A stretch of 64,000 nt of DNA from Ectothiorhodospira lacustris (lineage in GTDB: Bacteria > Pseudomonadota > Gammaproteobacteria > Ectothiorhodospirales > Ectothiorhodospiraceae), in the NCBI RefSeq assembly GCF_022227845.1, contig NZ_JAJNQN010000003.1:181268-245267 (forward strand). The letters are read 5' to 3'. The position numbers and the translations under genes were made by a program. Positions 38,805-52,325 of this stretch are shown piece by piece (the stretch's first letter is position 1; the number at the start of each line of letters is the position of its first letter). The notes below the pieces were generated by a model that was not told the DNA's origin, searched no databases, and saw only the letters and a program-made list of their open reading frames with translations.

Positions 38805-39562
38805 TGCCTTTGAGAAGCATGGGTTGGTTGCTGGCCCTGATGCTGGCGATGGGCTTGCATCTGTCGGTGTTCTGGTGGCTGGCCCGCAGTGACGACGTGA
38901 AGGCGGAGGCTGCCCAAGCACCCGGCGAGGCCGGGGTGGTGATCGGTCTGGGGCCTGCCGGGCAGCTGGCGGGACAGCCCGAGCCGGTCACCGAGTCGGT
39001 GCCGGAACCCGAGCCTGAGCCAAGACCGCAACCTGAACCTGAACCTGAACCAAAATCCGATCCAAAACCGGAGCCACGACCCAAGCCTGAGCCCAAGCCC
39101 CGGCCGCCCGAACCAAAGCCCAGGCCCCAGCCCCAGCCGGAGCCGGTCGCCGAGGCTACGACTACGACCGCTCCCGTGGCCAAGCCCCGGGGACAGTCGA
39201 GGGAGGATGCCCGCGAAAGCGCATCCAACCAGCCCGGTCGGCAGGCGGGTCAATCCGCCGGTGGTGATCCGGCGGCGACTCAGGATTATCTGCAGGTAGT
39301 GCGTGCCTGGTTGGAGCGGCACAAGGAATATCCCCGTCAGGCGCAGCTGCGTCGCCAGGAGGGGGTGGTCTATGTACGTTTTGTGATGAACCGAAATGGT
39401 GAAGTGCTGTCACACAGCATTGAACGCAGCTCCGGGCATACGCTGCTGGATCGGGAAGTGACCAGCATGCTGCAGCGGGCGCAACCCTTGCCCCTGATGC
39501 CGCCGGAACTGCCTCAGCACAGATTGGAAGTGGTTCTGCCGGTGGCCTTCAATCTGCGTTGA
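38804..39562 (+). CDS. tonB: TonB-family energy transducer
   Basis: The 252-residue protein has an N-terminal membrane anchor (MGWLLALMLAMGLHLSVFWWL). It continues with a long Pro-Glu/Pro-Lys spacer at about residues 62-115, expected to span the periplasm, and a C-terminal TonB domain (YPRQAQLRRQEGVVYVRFVM; SSGHTLLDREV; RLEVVLPVAFNLR). It couples ExbB/ExbD proton flow to outer-membrane receptors, probably for siderophores given the Fur box. The receptor gene is not in this window. Confidence 0.9.
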   Translation: MPLRSMGWLLALMLAMGLHLSVFWWLARSDDVKAEAAQAPGEAGVVIGLGPAGQLAGQPEPVTESVPEPEPEPRPQPEPEPEPKSDPKPEPRPKPEPKPRPPEPKPRPQPQPEPVAEATTTTAPVAKPRGQSREDARESASNQPGRQAGQSAGGDPAATQDYLQVVRAWLERHKEYPRQAQLRRQEGVVYVRFVMNRNGEVLSHSIERSSGHTLLDREVTSMLQRAQPLPLMPPELPQHRLEVVLPVAFNLR

Positions 39563-39595
39563 GTCTCCGTTCACACGCTCAGCATGGCTGTGATT

Positions 39596-43468
<3,873 letters not shown>

Positions 43469-43568
43469 TCGGCCGCGTCCGGCCTGGCCCGTCTTTCTCC
43501 GGGTGGGAGAGGCGGGTCCGGTCCGGGCATGCTGACTTCCCTTGGTCCCACTCGCTGGACTCCCCCGG

Positions 43569-43862
43569 ATGAAATGGCTCATCACCCTGTTGTTGGCACT
43601 GTTCCTGGGGCTCCAGTACAAACTCTGGTTCGGCGAAGGCAGCTTGGTCGAGGTCTGGCAGTTGCGTCAGGAGTTGGAGATCCAGCGGGCGCAGAACCAG
43701 GAACTGCGTGGCCGTAACGAGGCGCTGGAAGCGGAGGTGATCGACCTCAAGACCGGCCTGGAGGCCATCGAGGAACGGGCCAGGCGGGAGTTGGGGATGA
43801 TTGCCGAGGACGAGATCTTTTTCCAGGTGGTGGATCGCCACCGCTTTGGCGGACAACGATGA
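43569..43862 (+). CDS. ftsB: Cell division protein FtsB
   Basis: The 97-residue protein has one N-terminal membrane helix (KWLITLLLALFLGLQYKLWFG) followed by a coiled coil (about residues 30-70) and the family ending RARRELGMIAEDEIFFQVV. It joins FtsL and FtsQ in the divisome. The position between eno and ispD, with a 4-base overlap into ispD, is conserved. Confidence 0.9.
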   Translation: MKWLITLLLALFLGLQYKLWFGEGSLVEVWQLRQELEIQRAQNQELRGRNEALEAEVIDLKTGLEAIEERARRELGMIAEDEIFFQVVDRHRFGGQR

Positions 43863-44557
43863 CGAAGACTTCCGGATTCTGGGCGGTGATTCCCGCCGCC
43901 GGTGTCGGCAGCCGTATGCGTGCCGACCGTCCCAAGCAGTACCTGCCCCTGGCCGGGCGCACGGTGCTGGAACATACCCTGGACATCTTTTTCCGGCACC
44001 CGCGCATCAGTGGCGTGGTGTTGGTGATCAGTGCCGATGATGACTGGTTCGGGGACCTGGGTATCGAAACCAACAAGCCCCTGTGGGTGGTGGACGGCGG
44101 CGCCGAACGCTGTCATTCCGTGCTCAATGGGCTCACGGCACTCAAGGCGCACGCCGATGCACAGGACTGGGTGCTGGTGCATGATGCTGCCCGGCCCTGT
44201 CTGAGCGACGCGGACCTGGATCATTTGCTGGATACTCTGCATGACGATTCTGTGGGCGGCATCCTGGCCACACCGGTACGGGATACCAAGAAGCGGGCCG
44301 GACCCGATGGGCGCATCGTCGCCACCGTGGATCGCGGGGCCATGTGGCGGGCCTTCACACCGCAGATGTTCCGGCTGTCGGCCCTGGAATCGGCCCTGGA
44401 ACAGGCCCTGGCCGATGGTTTCCTGGTCACCGACGAAGCCTCGGCCATGGAGCATGTCGGGCAGGCGCCCCTACTGGTGGAAGGTAGCGCCCGCAACATC
44501 AAGATCACCCAGCCGGAAGACCTGTCCCTGGCGGAGTTCTATCTGTCCCGGCGATGA
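43859..44557 (+). CDS. ispD: 2-C-methyl-D-erythritol 4-phosphate cytidylyltransferase
   Basis: The 232-residue enzyme of the MEP isoprenoid pathway has the nucleotide-binding start WAVIPAAGVGSRMRADRPKQ, VLVHDAARPCLS and the C-terminal ITQPEDLSLAEFYL. It transfers CMP from CTP, made by the pyrG product upstream. ispF follows after 98 bases. Confidence 0.94.
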   Translation: MTKTSGFWAVIPAAGVGSRMRADRPKQYLPLAGRTVLEHTLDIFFRHPRISGVVLVISADDDWFGDLGIETNKPLWVVDGGAERCHSVLNGLTALKAHADAQDWVLVHDAARPCLSDADLDHLLDTLHDDSVGGILATPVRDTKKRAGPDGRIVATVDRGAMWRAFTPQMFRLSALESALEQALADGFLVTDEASAMEHVGQAPLLVEGSARNIKITQPEDLSLAEFYLSRR

Positions 44558-44655
44558 CTTGCCGGATGTGGGAGGGGGGATCTTTCCCCTGAACTTTCTT
44601 TCCTGCCCACGGGTGTCTCACCTCGGGGGCTCTCTTCGGACCAGAAGGAGCGGCA

Positions 44656-45135
44656 ATGAAGTTTCGTATCGGTCACGGGTATGACGTCCATGCCTTCATG
44701 GAGGGCGATCACCTCATCATCGGCGGCGTGCAGGTGCCCCATCACAAGGCCTTCAAGGCCCATTCCGATGGGGACGTGCTGATGCATGCCGTCTCGGACG
44801 CCATCCTGGGGGCCGCGGCATTGGGAGACATCGGCCGTCACTTCCCGGACACGGACCCCGCCTACAAGGGGGCCGACAGCCGCGCGTTGCTGCGGGAGGT
44901 CCTGGCCAAGGTACAGGCCCTGGGCTGGCAGGTGAGCAATCTGGATGCCACCCTCGTTGCCCAGGCCCCCAAGATGTCCCCCCACGTGGAACAGATGCGG
45001 GCCAACCTGGCGGCGGATCTGCAGATCGATCTTGCCCAGGTGAACGTGAAGGCGACAACCACCGAGCGACTGGGCTTTGCCGGCCGGGAAGAGGGTATCG
45101 CCGCCCATGCGGTGGTCATGTTGGTGTCCCTGTAA
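44656..45135 (+). CDS. ispF: 2-C-methyl-D-erythritol 2,4-cyclodiphosphate synthase
   Basis: The 159-residue MEP-pathway enzyme has metal and substrate motifs [39 protein letters not shown] and [22 protein letters not shown]. An AGAAGGAG ribosome site precedes the ATG. It converges on fdxA, 4 bases apart, with no room for a terminator between them. Confidence 0.95.
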   Translation: MKFRIGHGYDVHAFMEGDHLIIGGVQVPHHKAFKAHSDGDVLMHAVSDAILGAAALGDIGRHFPDTDPAYKGADSRALLREVLAKVQALGWQVSNLDATLVAQAPKMSPHVEQMRANLAADLQIDLAQVNVKATTTERLGFAGREEGIAAHAVVMLVSL

Positions 45136-45139
45136 TCTG

Positions 45140-45463
45140 CTACTTCTGCAGGTGCTTGAGCTTGTCGGGCTGTCCATCCCAGGACGCCGCATCCGGCGGG
45201 GGATCCTTGCGCCGGGTGATGACCGGCCATTGCCGGGATAGTTCCGCATTGAGTTCGATGAAATGCTCCTGGCCTTCGGGGACCTCGTCTTCCGGCACGA
45301 TCGCCTGTACCGGGCATTCGGGTTCGCACAGGGAGCAGTCGATGCACTCATCCGGATCAATCACCAGGAAGTTGGGGCCCTCGTGGAAACAGTCCACGGG
45401 GCAGACCTCCACGCAGTCGGTGTATTTGCAGCGGATGCAGTTCTCAAGGACGACGAATGTCAT
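45140..45463 (-). CDS. fdxA: 7Fe ferredoxin FdxA (3Fe-4S/4Fe-4S)
   Basis: The 107-residue Azotobacter FdI-type ferredoxin has [21 protein letters not shown] near the start and [13 protein letters not shown] in the middle, giving one 3Fe-4S and one 4Fe-4S cluster. The C-terminal extension (about 60 residues) is normal for the family. The minus-strand GGGAGACCACCC precedes the ATG. It lies downstream of mutS on the same strand, a common pairing in gammaproteobacteria. Confidence 0.93.
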   Translation of the reverse strand: MTFVVLENCIRCKYTDCVEVCPVDCFHEGPNFLVIDPDECIDCSLCEPECPVQAIVPEDEVPEGQEHFIELNAELSRQWPVITRRKDPPPDAASWDGQPDKLKHLQK

Positions 45464-45565
45464 GGGTGGTCTCCCTATGGGCGGATCAGCGATGCTTTCC
45501 TTAGGACATCATAATCGGCATTGAAATCCCGCTAAACGCCGTAGAAAACAGGGTTTCTGCCGGCG

Positions 45566-48172
45566 CTACTCCCGCAGCAGCGCCGCCAGTTCCTTGAGCC
45601 GGTACAGGGCCACCAGGGCCTCTCTGGGCGTTATTCCGTCCGGATCCAACTCATCCACCGCCGTGCGCAGGGCGTGGCTGGTGGTGTCGGGACCGTCCTT
45701 GGGTGCCTCTGGCTCTTCCTCGGGCAACGGTGCGGCAAACAGGCTCATCTGCGGGCCCTGTCCCGGTCCTGTCAGGCTTTGTTGCTCCAGGGCATTGAGG
45801 CGCTGGCGGGCCCGCCGGATCACCGCCTTGGGGACGCCTGCCAGGGCGGCCACGTGCAGCCCGTAACTCTGGTTCGCAGGCCCTTCCTTGACCGCATGCA
45901 GGAACACGATCCGGTCCCCGTGCTCCACCGCGTCGATATGGACGTTGGCAATGGTGGGGTACTGGTCCGGCAGGGCGGTCAGTTCGAAATAATGGGTGGC
46001 GAACAGGCAGAAGGCCCGGTTGCGGGTGGCCAGGTGCTCGGCGCAGGCAAAGGCCAGGGACAGACCGTCGAAGGTGCTGGTGCCTCGGCCGATCTCATCC
46101 ATCAGGACCAGGCTGTGCTCGGTGGCATGGTTGAGGATGTTGGCCGCCTCGGTCATCTCCACCATGAAGGTGGAGCGGCCGGAGGCCAGGTCGTCACTGG
46201 CGCCGATGCGGGTGAAGATCCGGTCCACCGGACCGATCAGGGCCCGCCGCGCCGGCACGAAGCTGCCCACGTGGGCCATGAGCACGATCAGGGCCGCCTG
46301 GCGCATGTAGGTGGACTTGCCCCCCATGTTGGGGCCGGTGATCACCAGCATGCGGCGCTTGGGGTCCAGGGTCAGGTCATTGGGAACGAAGGGTTCGTCC
46401 AGCACCCGCTCCACCACCGGATGGCGCCCGTCCTCGATGCGCACACCCGGCTGATCGCTCAGCTCCGGCGCGGTGAGATCCAGGCTGTCTGCCCGTTCCG
46501 CCAGGTTGGCCAGGACATCCAGTTCCGCCAGGGCCTCGGCGCTGCGACGCAGGCCGGGCAGGGGGGCATGCAGTTGTGCCAGCAGGGCCTCGTAGAGTTG
46601 CTTTTCCCGCGCCAGGGAGCGCTCCCTGGCGGAGAGGACCTTGTCTTCAAAGCGCTTGAGCTCCGGGGTGATGAAGCGCTCCGCCCCCTTGAGGGTCTGG
46701 CGTCGGGTGTAATCGTCCGGGGCACGATCCGATTGACCGCGGCTGATCTCGATGTAATAGCCATGCACCCGGTTGTAGGCCACCTTGAGGTTATGGATGC
46801 CGGTGCGTTCCCGTTCCCGTCGCTCCAGATCCAGCAGGAACTGATCGGCGTTTTCCGACAGGGCGCGCAGTTCGTCCAGTTCGGCATCGTAACCTTGGGC
46901 GATCACACCGCCGTCGCGGATGAGAACCGGTGGCTGATCGATCACCGCCCGGCGCAGCAGATCCACCACCTGCGGGTGCTCGCCGATGGCCTCGGCCAGT
47001 TCCCGCAGCCGCAACGCCCGCAGCGGGTGCAGGGTCTGCTGCAGGTCGGGTAGCTCGGCCAGGGAGTCCCTCAGGGTGGTCAGGTCCCGAGGGCGGGCGG
47101 ACCCCAGCGCGATCCGGGTGAGGATGCGCTCCAGATCGCCGATGCCCCGTAGCTGGGGCTGGATCTGTTCGAAGGCCCGGGTATCCAGCAGGGCACTGAT
47201 GGCGCCGTGGCGTCCCTTGAGGATCCGGCGCTCCCGCAGGGGCTGGTGCAGCCAGCGGGCCAGCAGGCGACTGCCCATGGCGGTGGCGGTCTGGTCAAGG
47301 ACATGGGCCAGGGTATTGTCGCGGCTGCCGGATAAGTTGGTGGTCAGTTCCAGGTTCCGGCGGGTGGCCGCGTCCAGGATGATGCCGTCGTCCCGCCGCT
47401 GGACGCACAGACCGTCGATGTGGGGCAGGGCGGTCTTCTGGGTCTCTTGGGCATACTGCAGCAGGGCTCCGGCGGCACCGATGGCCAGGGGCATGTGATC
47501 GCAGCCGAACCCGGCCAGGTCCCGGGTGCCGAACTGACGGGTGAGCAGGGTGCGGGCGGCTTCGGTCTCGAAGTGCCAGGGGGCACGGCGCTTGACGCCG
47601 CCGCGTTCCGGCCCCGGCAGGCGCATGTCCTCGGGGATCAGGATCTCGGCGGGTTGCAGCCGTTCCAGTTCCCCCAGCAGGGGCTCCTCTCCCTTGAGTT
47701 CCTGGACCTGGAAGCGACCCGATGCCAGATCCAGGATGGCCAGACCGGTCTGTTCACCCCGGGACTTGAGGCAGACCAGCAGATTTTCCCGGCGCTCCTC
47801 CAGCAGGGCTTCGTCGGTGACGGTGCCCGGCGTGACGATTCGCACCACCTTGCGCTCCACCGGTCCCTTGGCGGCCGCAGGATCTCCCACCTGCTCGCAG
47901 ATGGCCACCGACTCGCCCAGTCGCAGCAGTCGGGCAAGGTAGGACTCCGCCGCATGCACCGGGACACCGGCCATGGGGATGGGCTCCCCGGCGGACTGGC
48001 CGCGGCGGGTGAGGGTGATGTCCAGCAGGCGGGCGGCCCGGGTGGCATCCTGAAAGAACAGCTCGTAGAAGTCGCCCATGCGGTAGAACAGCAGGATATC
48101 CGGATGATCGGCCTTGATTCGGAGGTACTGCTGCATCATCGGGGTGTGGGAGGACAGGTCGCTGGTGGTCAT
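45566..48172 (-). CDS. mutS: DNA mismatch repair protein MutS
   Basis: The 868-residue protein recognises mismatches with the N-terminal FYEL motif ([13 protein letters not shown]) and hydrolyses ATP with Walker [15 protein letters not shown] near residue 616 and [18 protein letters not shown]. The C-terminal part carries the dimer/tetramer segment typical of full-length MutS1. The ATG at 48172 is chosen over the TTG at 48175. No mutL is near. Confidence 0.96.
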   Translation of the reverse strand: MTTSDLSSHTPMMQQYLRIKADHPDILLFYRMGDFYELFFQDATRAARLLDITLTRRGQSAGEPIPMAGVPVHAAESYLARLLRLGESVAICEQVGDPAAAKGPVERKVVRIVTPGTVTDEALLEERRENLLVCLKSRGEQTGLAILDLASGRFQVQELKGEEPLLGELERLQPAEILIPEDMRLPGPERGGVKRRAPWHFETEAARTLLTRQFGTRDLAGFGCDHMPLAIGAAGALLQYAQETQKTALPHIDGLCVQRRDDGIILDAATRRNLELTTNLSGSRDNTLAHVLDQTATAMGSRLLARWLHQPLRERRILKGRHGAISALLDTRAFEQIQPQLRGIGDLERILTRIALGSARPRDLTTLRDSLAELPDLQQTLHPLRALRLRELAEAIGEHPQVVDLLRRAVIDQPPVLIRDGGVIAQGYDAELDELRALSENADQFLLDLERRERERTGIHNLKVAYNRVHGYYIEISRGQSDRAPDDYTRRQTLKGAERFITPELKRFEDKVLSARERSLAREKQLYEALLAQLHAPLPGLRRSAEALAELDVLANLAERADSLDLTAPELSDQPGVRIEDGRHPVVERVLDEPFVPNDLTLDPKRRMLVITGPNMGGKSTYMRQAALIVLMAHVGSFVPARRALIGPVDRIFTRIGASDDLASGRSTFMVEMTEAANILNHATEHSLVLMDEIGRGTSTFDGLSLAFACAEHLATRNRAFCLFATHYFELTALPDQYPTIANVHIDAVEHGDRIVFLHAVKEGPANQSYGLHVAALAGVPKAVIRRARQRLNALEQQSLTGPGQGPQMSLFAAPLPEEEPEAPKDGPDTTSHALRTAVDELDPDGITPREALVALYRLKELAALLRE

Positions 48173-48368
48173 CAATCGTCTATTGGATCCTTTGACAAGC
48201 GGCGAAGATTACCATGACCGGGTCATCGGAACCTCCCGGGCGGAAATCGTCTAAGCTCTTAATGAATGCGTCAGGGAATTTTACAGACGGTTTTGGTTGG
48301 TGACACAGGTCAACGGTTCTGAACATGGCATACCAAACTCTGAACACGTCATGCCCGGCCCCGAGCAC

Positions 48369-48440
48369 GTCATGCCCGCGCAAGCGGGAATCCAGCCGCG
48401 GAGTGAAAGCCCTGGACTCCCGCCTTCGCGGGAGTGACGG
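48369..48440. repeat. REP-like inverted repeat cluster 6 (opposed pair)
   Basis: GTCATGCCCGCG...GGAATCCAG (48369-48395) faces CTGGACTCCCGC...GGGAGTGACGG (48412-48440). It lies in the 420-base gap between the divergent mutS and host-attachment-family genes; nothing else is seen in that gap. Confidence 0.85.
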
Positions 48441-48592
48441 TTTGCGGTCAGGTTGATGATGGCGGAGTTCGCTGGTGCAATGACATGGGGTTTTTACAGA
48501 ACGTCGCGGAAGTGGCTAAACCGATCAGGTGAGTCGTTCACCGCCGGACTGGGTTCCGGCATTTCCTTGCAATGCAGATAGGAGGTTCGTCT

Positions 48593-49027
48593 ATGACAAC
48601 ATGGGTCATTGTCGCGGATGCGAGTCGGGCCAGGGTGTTCAGTGCCGAAAAGTCCTTCAGTCCCCTGGTGGAGGTGGAAGATCTCACGCATCCGGAGGCC
48701 CGCTTGCATGAGCAGGACCTACAGTCAGACCGCATGGGGAGGGCGTTCGACAGTGCAGGCGATGGGCGCCACGCCATGGGCAAGGAGACGCCGCCGAAAA
48801 AGCACGAGGCGCTGCGTTTTGCCCGCACCCTGTGCGACCGGCTGAACAATGCCCGGGCCACGGGGCAGTTCAGCAAACTGTACATCATCGCCGCACCGGC
48901 GTTCCTGGGCGCATTGAGAAACTGCATGGATGCGGTCACCCAGAAGTCCGTAGCCGGAGAGATCGACAAGAACCTCACCACCCATGATCCCATGGACATC
49001 CGCAGGCAGTTGCCTCAGTTTCTCTGA
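48593..49027 (+). CDS. Host-attachment-family protein (Host_attach domain)
   Basis: The 144-residue protein begins TTWVIVADASRARVFSAE, the usual opening of the Host_attach (protein required for attachment to host cells) family, related to baeRF release-factor-like domains. It continues with LYIIAAPAFLGALR and ends in KNLTTHDPMDIRRQLPQFL. The name comes from one plant-associated bacterium; the cellular role is unknown. GGAGG precedes the ATG by 7 bases. Confidence 0.8.
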   Translation: MTTWVIVADASRARVFSAEKSFSPLVEVEDLTHPEARLHEQDLQSDRMGRAFDSAGDGRHAMGKETPPKKHEALRFARTLCDRLNNARATGQFSKLYIIAAPAFLGALRNCMDAVTQKSVAGEIDKNLTTHDPMDIRRQLPQFL

Positions 49028-49051
49028 TGCAGCTTGAGGGGGGCGGGTGTG

Positions 49052-49738
49052 TCAACCCGCTCCCCCGTCTGGATCCACGAGCGGCACGAACCGCACCGCC
49101 AGAATCCACCGCGTTTCCAGTTTGCCACTCTCCTTTTTCACGCCGACCATCAGTGTCTGCGCACCCCGGTCGGTGTTCACCGGGATCACCAACCGACCTC
49201 CCGCGGCCAGTTGTTCCACCAGGCGGGCAGGTACTCGTGGGGCGCCGGCGGTGACGATGATGCCGTCAAAAGGGGCCGCTTCCGGCCACCCCGCGCAACC
49301 ATCGCCGGTTCGGGTGTTAACCCGGGTATAGCCCAGGGCATCCAGCCGCTCCCTGGCCTTTCTTGCCAGTTCCGGAATTACTTCGATACTGTATACATCA
49401 TCAGATAGCTCTGCCAGAATGGCTGTCTGATAACCGCAGCCCGTGCCTATTTCCAGCACCCGTGCCCCAGGCTGCAGGGCCAGCAGATCCGTCATCAGGG
49501 CCACGATGAAGGGCTGGGAGATGGTCTGCCCATGGCCGATGGGCAGGGCGGCATTCTCCCAGGCCCGGCTGGTTTCGGATGGCGGGACAAACCGGTCACG
49601 GGGTACGTTGCCGATCGCCGTGAGGACGGCCCTACCGGGTGTATTCAGGCCGGTGGTGTCCGCGGTGGCTGTGTAGTCGGCACGAATTGCGTGGCGCAAT
49701 TCGGTAATCTTCGCCTGCCTGTCCGGTACGGATGTCAT
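49052..49738 (-). CDS. pcm: Protein-L-isoaspartate O-methyltransferase
   Basis: The 228-residue SAM-dependent repair enzyme methylates isoaspartyl residues in aged proteins. Signatures: DRFVPPSETSRAWENAALPIGHGQTISQP-type segment near residues 49-77, motif I VLEIGTGCGYQTAILAEL, and FDGIIVTAGAPRVPARL. CAGGAG precedes the ATG. It converges on the host-attachment-family gene. Confidence 0.92.
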   Translation of the reverse strand: MTSVPDRQAKITELRHAIRADYTATADTTGLNTPGRAVLTAIGNVPRDRFVPPSETSRAWENAALPIGHGQTISQPFIVALMTDLLALQPGARVLEIGTGCGYQTAILAELSDDVYSIEVIPELARKARERLDALGYTRVNTRTGDGCAGWPEAAPFDGIIVTAGAPRVPARLVEQLAAGGRLVIPVNTDRGAQTLMVGVKKESGKLETRWILAVRFVPLVDPDGGAG

Positions 49739-49922
49739 CAGCTTTCTCCTGCAGGTCGCTCGGCCATGGCCTGACCGTGTTTCATGGGCCGGCCTGCTCT
49801 TCGCACTACGCTAACTCGGCCATCCCTGATTTGAATAGGGGGTTGACGAATACGGCTGAAAAGGTCATATCCGAGCATGACGGATGTCTTGACCTGATGA
49901 CCGACCCAGTGGGGGGAAGTAC

Positions 49923-50219
49923 ATGAGCCTGGATTTTGACGAAAAGAGAGATTTTCAGCGTCTTCAGCTGAACCATCCCATGAAGGTGACCGAGCAGACC
50001 ACGGGCAGGGCGCATCAGGGGCTGGGCCGGGACCTGAGTGCCACCGGCTTGTCTTTTTACATGGAGAGTTCCCTGCCCGAGGGTGCTTTGCTGGAGGTGG
50101 CCATCGATCCTGCCGGCCAGTCGGCGGTGCTGCCGTTTCGTGCCGAAGTGGAGGTCAATCGGGTGGACCGGGAAAATCAGGGGTACTTGGTGGCCACCAA
50201 GATCCTGCGCATGCTGTGA
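49923..50219 (+). CDS. PilZ-domain protein
   Basis: The 98-residue single-domain PilZ protein has the two c-di-GMP-binding motifs: an N-terminal basic switch (EKRDFQRLQL) and GRDLSATGLSFY matching [D/N]xSxxG. The first motif is RDFQR rather than the strict RxxxR, but the spacing fits. It probably binds c-di-GMP; its target is unknown. GGGGGGAAGTAC precedes the ATG. Its stop overlaps the pncC start (TGATG). Confidence 0.85.
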   Translation: MSLDFDEKRDFQRLQLNHPMKVTEQTTGRAHQGLGRDLSATGLSFYMESSLPEGALLEVAIDPAGQSAVLPFRAEVEVNRVDRENQGYLVATKILRML

Positions 50220-50713
50220 TGCCGGCACCCTCCGATGACCAGCTTGCGCAGAGTGCCCGGTCACTGGGAGACCGGATGTACGCTCGTGGTGAGCGGCTGG
50301 TGCTGGCCGAATCCTGTACCGGTGGCTGGATCGCCAAGGTCATCACGGATCTGCCCGGGTCCTCGGCCTGGTTCGACCGGGGCTTCGTCACCTACAGTAA
50401 TGCCGCCAAGATCCGGCAGCTGGGGGTGGATCCTGCACTGATTGAGGCGTTTGGCGCGGTCAGTGAGCAGACGGTGACGGCCATGGCCGTCGGTGCATTG
50501 ATCCACAGTGATGCCCAACTGGCCATCGCCGTCAGTGGTATTGCCGGTCCCGGTGGCGGTACGTCCGACAAACCGGTGGGGACCGTCTGGTGTGCCTGGG
50601 CGCGTCCGGGGCGGGATGTCCAGGCCGGGCACTATCTCTTGGCGGGTGATCGCGAGGCGATTCGCCGTCAGGCTGTGGTAAAGGCCCTGGAGGGAGCGAG
50701 CCATTGTTTTTGA
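50219..50713 (+). CDS. pncC: Nicotinamide-nucleotide amidase (CinA C-terminal family)
   Basis: The 164-residue CinA-C domain protein has VLAESCTGGWIAKVITDLPGSS near the start and VSGIAGPGGGTSDKPVGTVW in the middle, the catalytic regions of the amidase that turns nicotinamide mononucleotide into nicotinate mononucleotide. Location just before recA is conserved in gammaproteobacteria. A GTG at 50216 is an alternative start. Confidence 0.92.
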   Translation: MPAPSDDQLAQSARSLGDRMYARGERLVLAESCTGGWIAKVITDLPGSSAWFDRGFVTYSNAAKIRQLGVDPALIEAFGAVSEQTVTAMAVGALIHSDAQLAIAVSGIAGPGGGTSDKPVGTVWCAWARPGRDVQAGHYLLAGDREAIRRQAVVKALEGASHCF

Positions 50714-50845
50714 CCTGGATGTTTTCGCCTGGGTCGAGCTTGATTGGAATTGGCAAGAAAGCGACCATGTATGGGATAATCCTCCGTTTACCGCGGGGCG
50801 GAGTCTTCGTGTGCGGATTCAAGGATGACCGAGAGAGGTTTTGAA

Positions 50846-51880
50846 GTGGACGAAAATCGCAAGAAGGCACTATCCGCGGCATTGGGTCAGATCGAGCGTC
50901 AGTTCGGCAAGGGCGCCGTGATGCGTATGGGGGATTCCACCGCCGTGCGTGATGTGGCGGTGGTATCCACCGGGTCCCTGGCGCTGGATATTGCGCTGGG
51001 TATCGGCGGCTTGCCCAGGGGGCGGGTGGTGGAGATATTCGGCCCGGAATCCTCGGGGAAGACGACCCTGACGCTGCAGGTGATCGCTGAATGCCAGAAG
51101 CAGGGCGGCACCGCCGCCTTTGTGGACGCCGAGCACGCGCTGGATCCCACCTATGCCGGAAAGCTGGGCGTGGATGTGGACAACCTGCTGGTATCCCAGC
51201 CGGATACCGGTGAGCAGGCCCTGGAGATCGCCGACATGCTGGTGCGCTCCGGCGCCGTGGACGTGGTGGTGGTGGACTCCGTGGCCGCTCTGACGCCCAA
51301 GGCCGAGATCGAGGGCGAGATGGGCGATACCCATGTGGGTCTGCAGGCCAGACTCATGTCCCAGGCGCTGCGCAAGCTCACTGCCAACATCAAGCGATCC
51401 AACACCCTGGTGATCTTCATCAACCAGATCCGCATGAAGATCGGTGTCATGTTCGGTAACCCGGAAACCACCACCGGCGGCAATGCCCTCAAGTTCTATT
51501 CTTCCGTACGGCTGGATATCCGTCGCACCGGCGCCATCAAGAAGGGCGACGAGGTGATCGGCAACGAAACCCGGGTCAAGGTGGTCAAGAATAAGATGGC
51601 CCCTCCTTTCAGGGAAGCCAATTTCGAGATCCTCTACGGCGAAGGCATCTCCCGCCTGGGCGAGGTGATCGACATGGGGGTCAAGGACGGCATCGTGGAC
51701 AAGGCGGGTGCCTGGTACAGTTACAAGGGTGAGCGAATTGGTCAGGGCAAGGACAATGCCCGCAACTTCCTCAAGGAACGCCCGGAGATTGCCGCCGATA
51801 TCGAGGGCCAGATCCGGGAAAAGTATCTGCCCAAGCGTGGGGCGGTAGAGAGTGACGTCGAAGTCCCGGCAGAAGACTGA
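50846..51880 (+). CDS. recA: Recombinase RecA
   Basis: The 344-residue recombinase and SOS co-protease has Walker A GPESSGKT at residues 66-73, [22 protein letters not shown], and [26 protein letters not shown] around loop L2. The GTG at 50846 is preferred: it has GAGAGG 7 bases upstream and yields [15 protein letters not shown] as in Pseudomonas, while the ATG at 50825 has a poorly spaced site and adds 7 unconserved residues. No exact CTG-N10-CAG operator is visible upstream. Confidence 0.96.
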   Translation: MDENRKKALSAALGQIERQFGKGAVMRMGDSTAVRDVAVVSTGSLALDIALGIGGLPRGRVVEIFGPESSGKTTLTLQVIAECQKQGGTAAFVDAEHALDPTYAGKLGVDVDNLLVSQPDTGEQALEIADMLVRSGAVDVVVVDSVAALTPKAEIEGEMGDTHVGLQARLMSQALRKLTANIKRSNTLVIFINQIRMKIGVMFGNPETTTGGNALKFYSSVRLDIRRTGAIKKGDEVIGNETRVKVVKNKMAPPFREANFEILYGEGISRLGEVIDMGVKDGIVDKAGAWYSYKGERIGQGKDNARNFLKERPEIAADIEGQIREKYLPKRGAVESDVEVPAED

Positions 51881-52325
51881 AGCTGAAGAGGCGAACGATA
51901 CTGCCGTCCGTCTGCTGGCCCGTCGGGAGCACTCACGACAGGAGCTGTTCTCCAAGTTGACCGGGCGCGGGCTGGAGCGATCCGTCATCGACGATGCCCT
52001 GGATGGCCTGGTATCCCGGGGTCTGCTCAGTGACGAGCGCTTCGCCGAGAGTTTTGTAAGACACCGCATCGGGCAGGGGCACGGTCCAATGCGTATCTGT
52101 GCAGACCTGCGGCAACGGGGTGTCTCCGAGCCGCAGGTGCAGGCCGCCCTCGAGGCGGCGGAAACCGACTGGGAAGCCCTGGCCCGAGACGTCCGTCTGC
52201 GCCGCTTTGGCCGGACGTTCCCCGGGGATTACCGGGAGCGCAGCAAACAGATGCGGTTTTTGCAATATCGAGGATTCCCCACGGACATCATACGCCGTGT
52301 CATGACCGACGAAGACAAGACATGA
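51852..52325 (+). CDS. recX: Regulatory protein RecX
   Basis: The 157-residue helical-repeat protein caps and disassembles RecA filaments. Signatures: [45 protein letters not shown] and a C-terminal RRFG...[11 protein letters not shown]. It begins at a GTG inside the recA 3' end (29-base overlap) and overlaps alaS by 4 bases, so recA-recX-alaS is tightly coupled. The exact start is less certain than the frame. Confidence 0.9.
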   Translation: MTSKSRQKTEAEEANDTAVRLLARREHSRQELFSKLTGRGLERSVIDDALDGLVSRGLLSDERFAESFVRHRIGQGHGPMRICADLRQRGVSEPQVQAALEAAETDWEALARDVRLRRFGRTFPGDYRERSKQMRFLQYRGFPTDIIRRVMTDEDKT

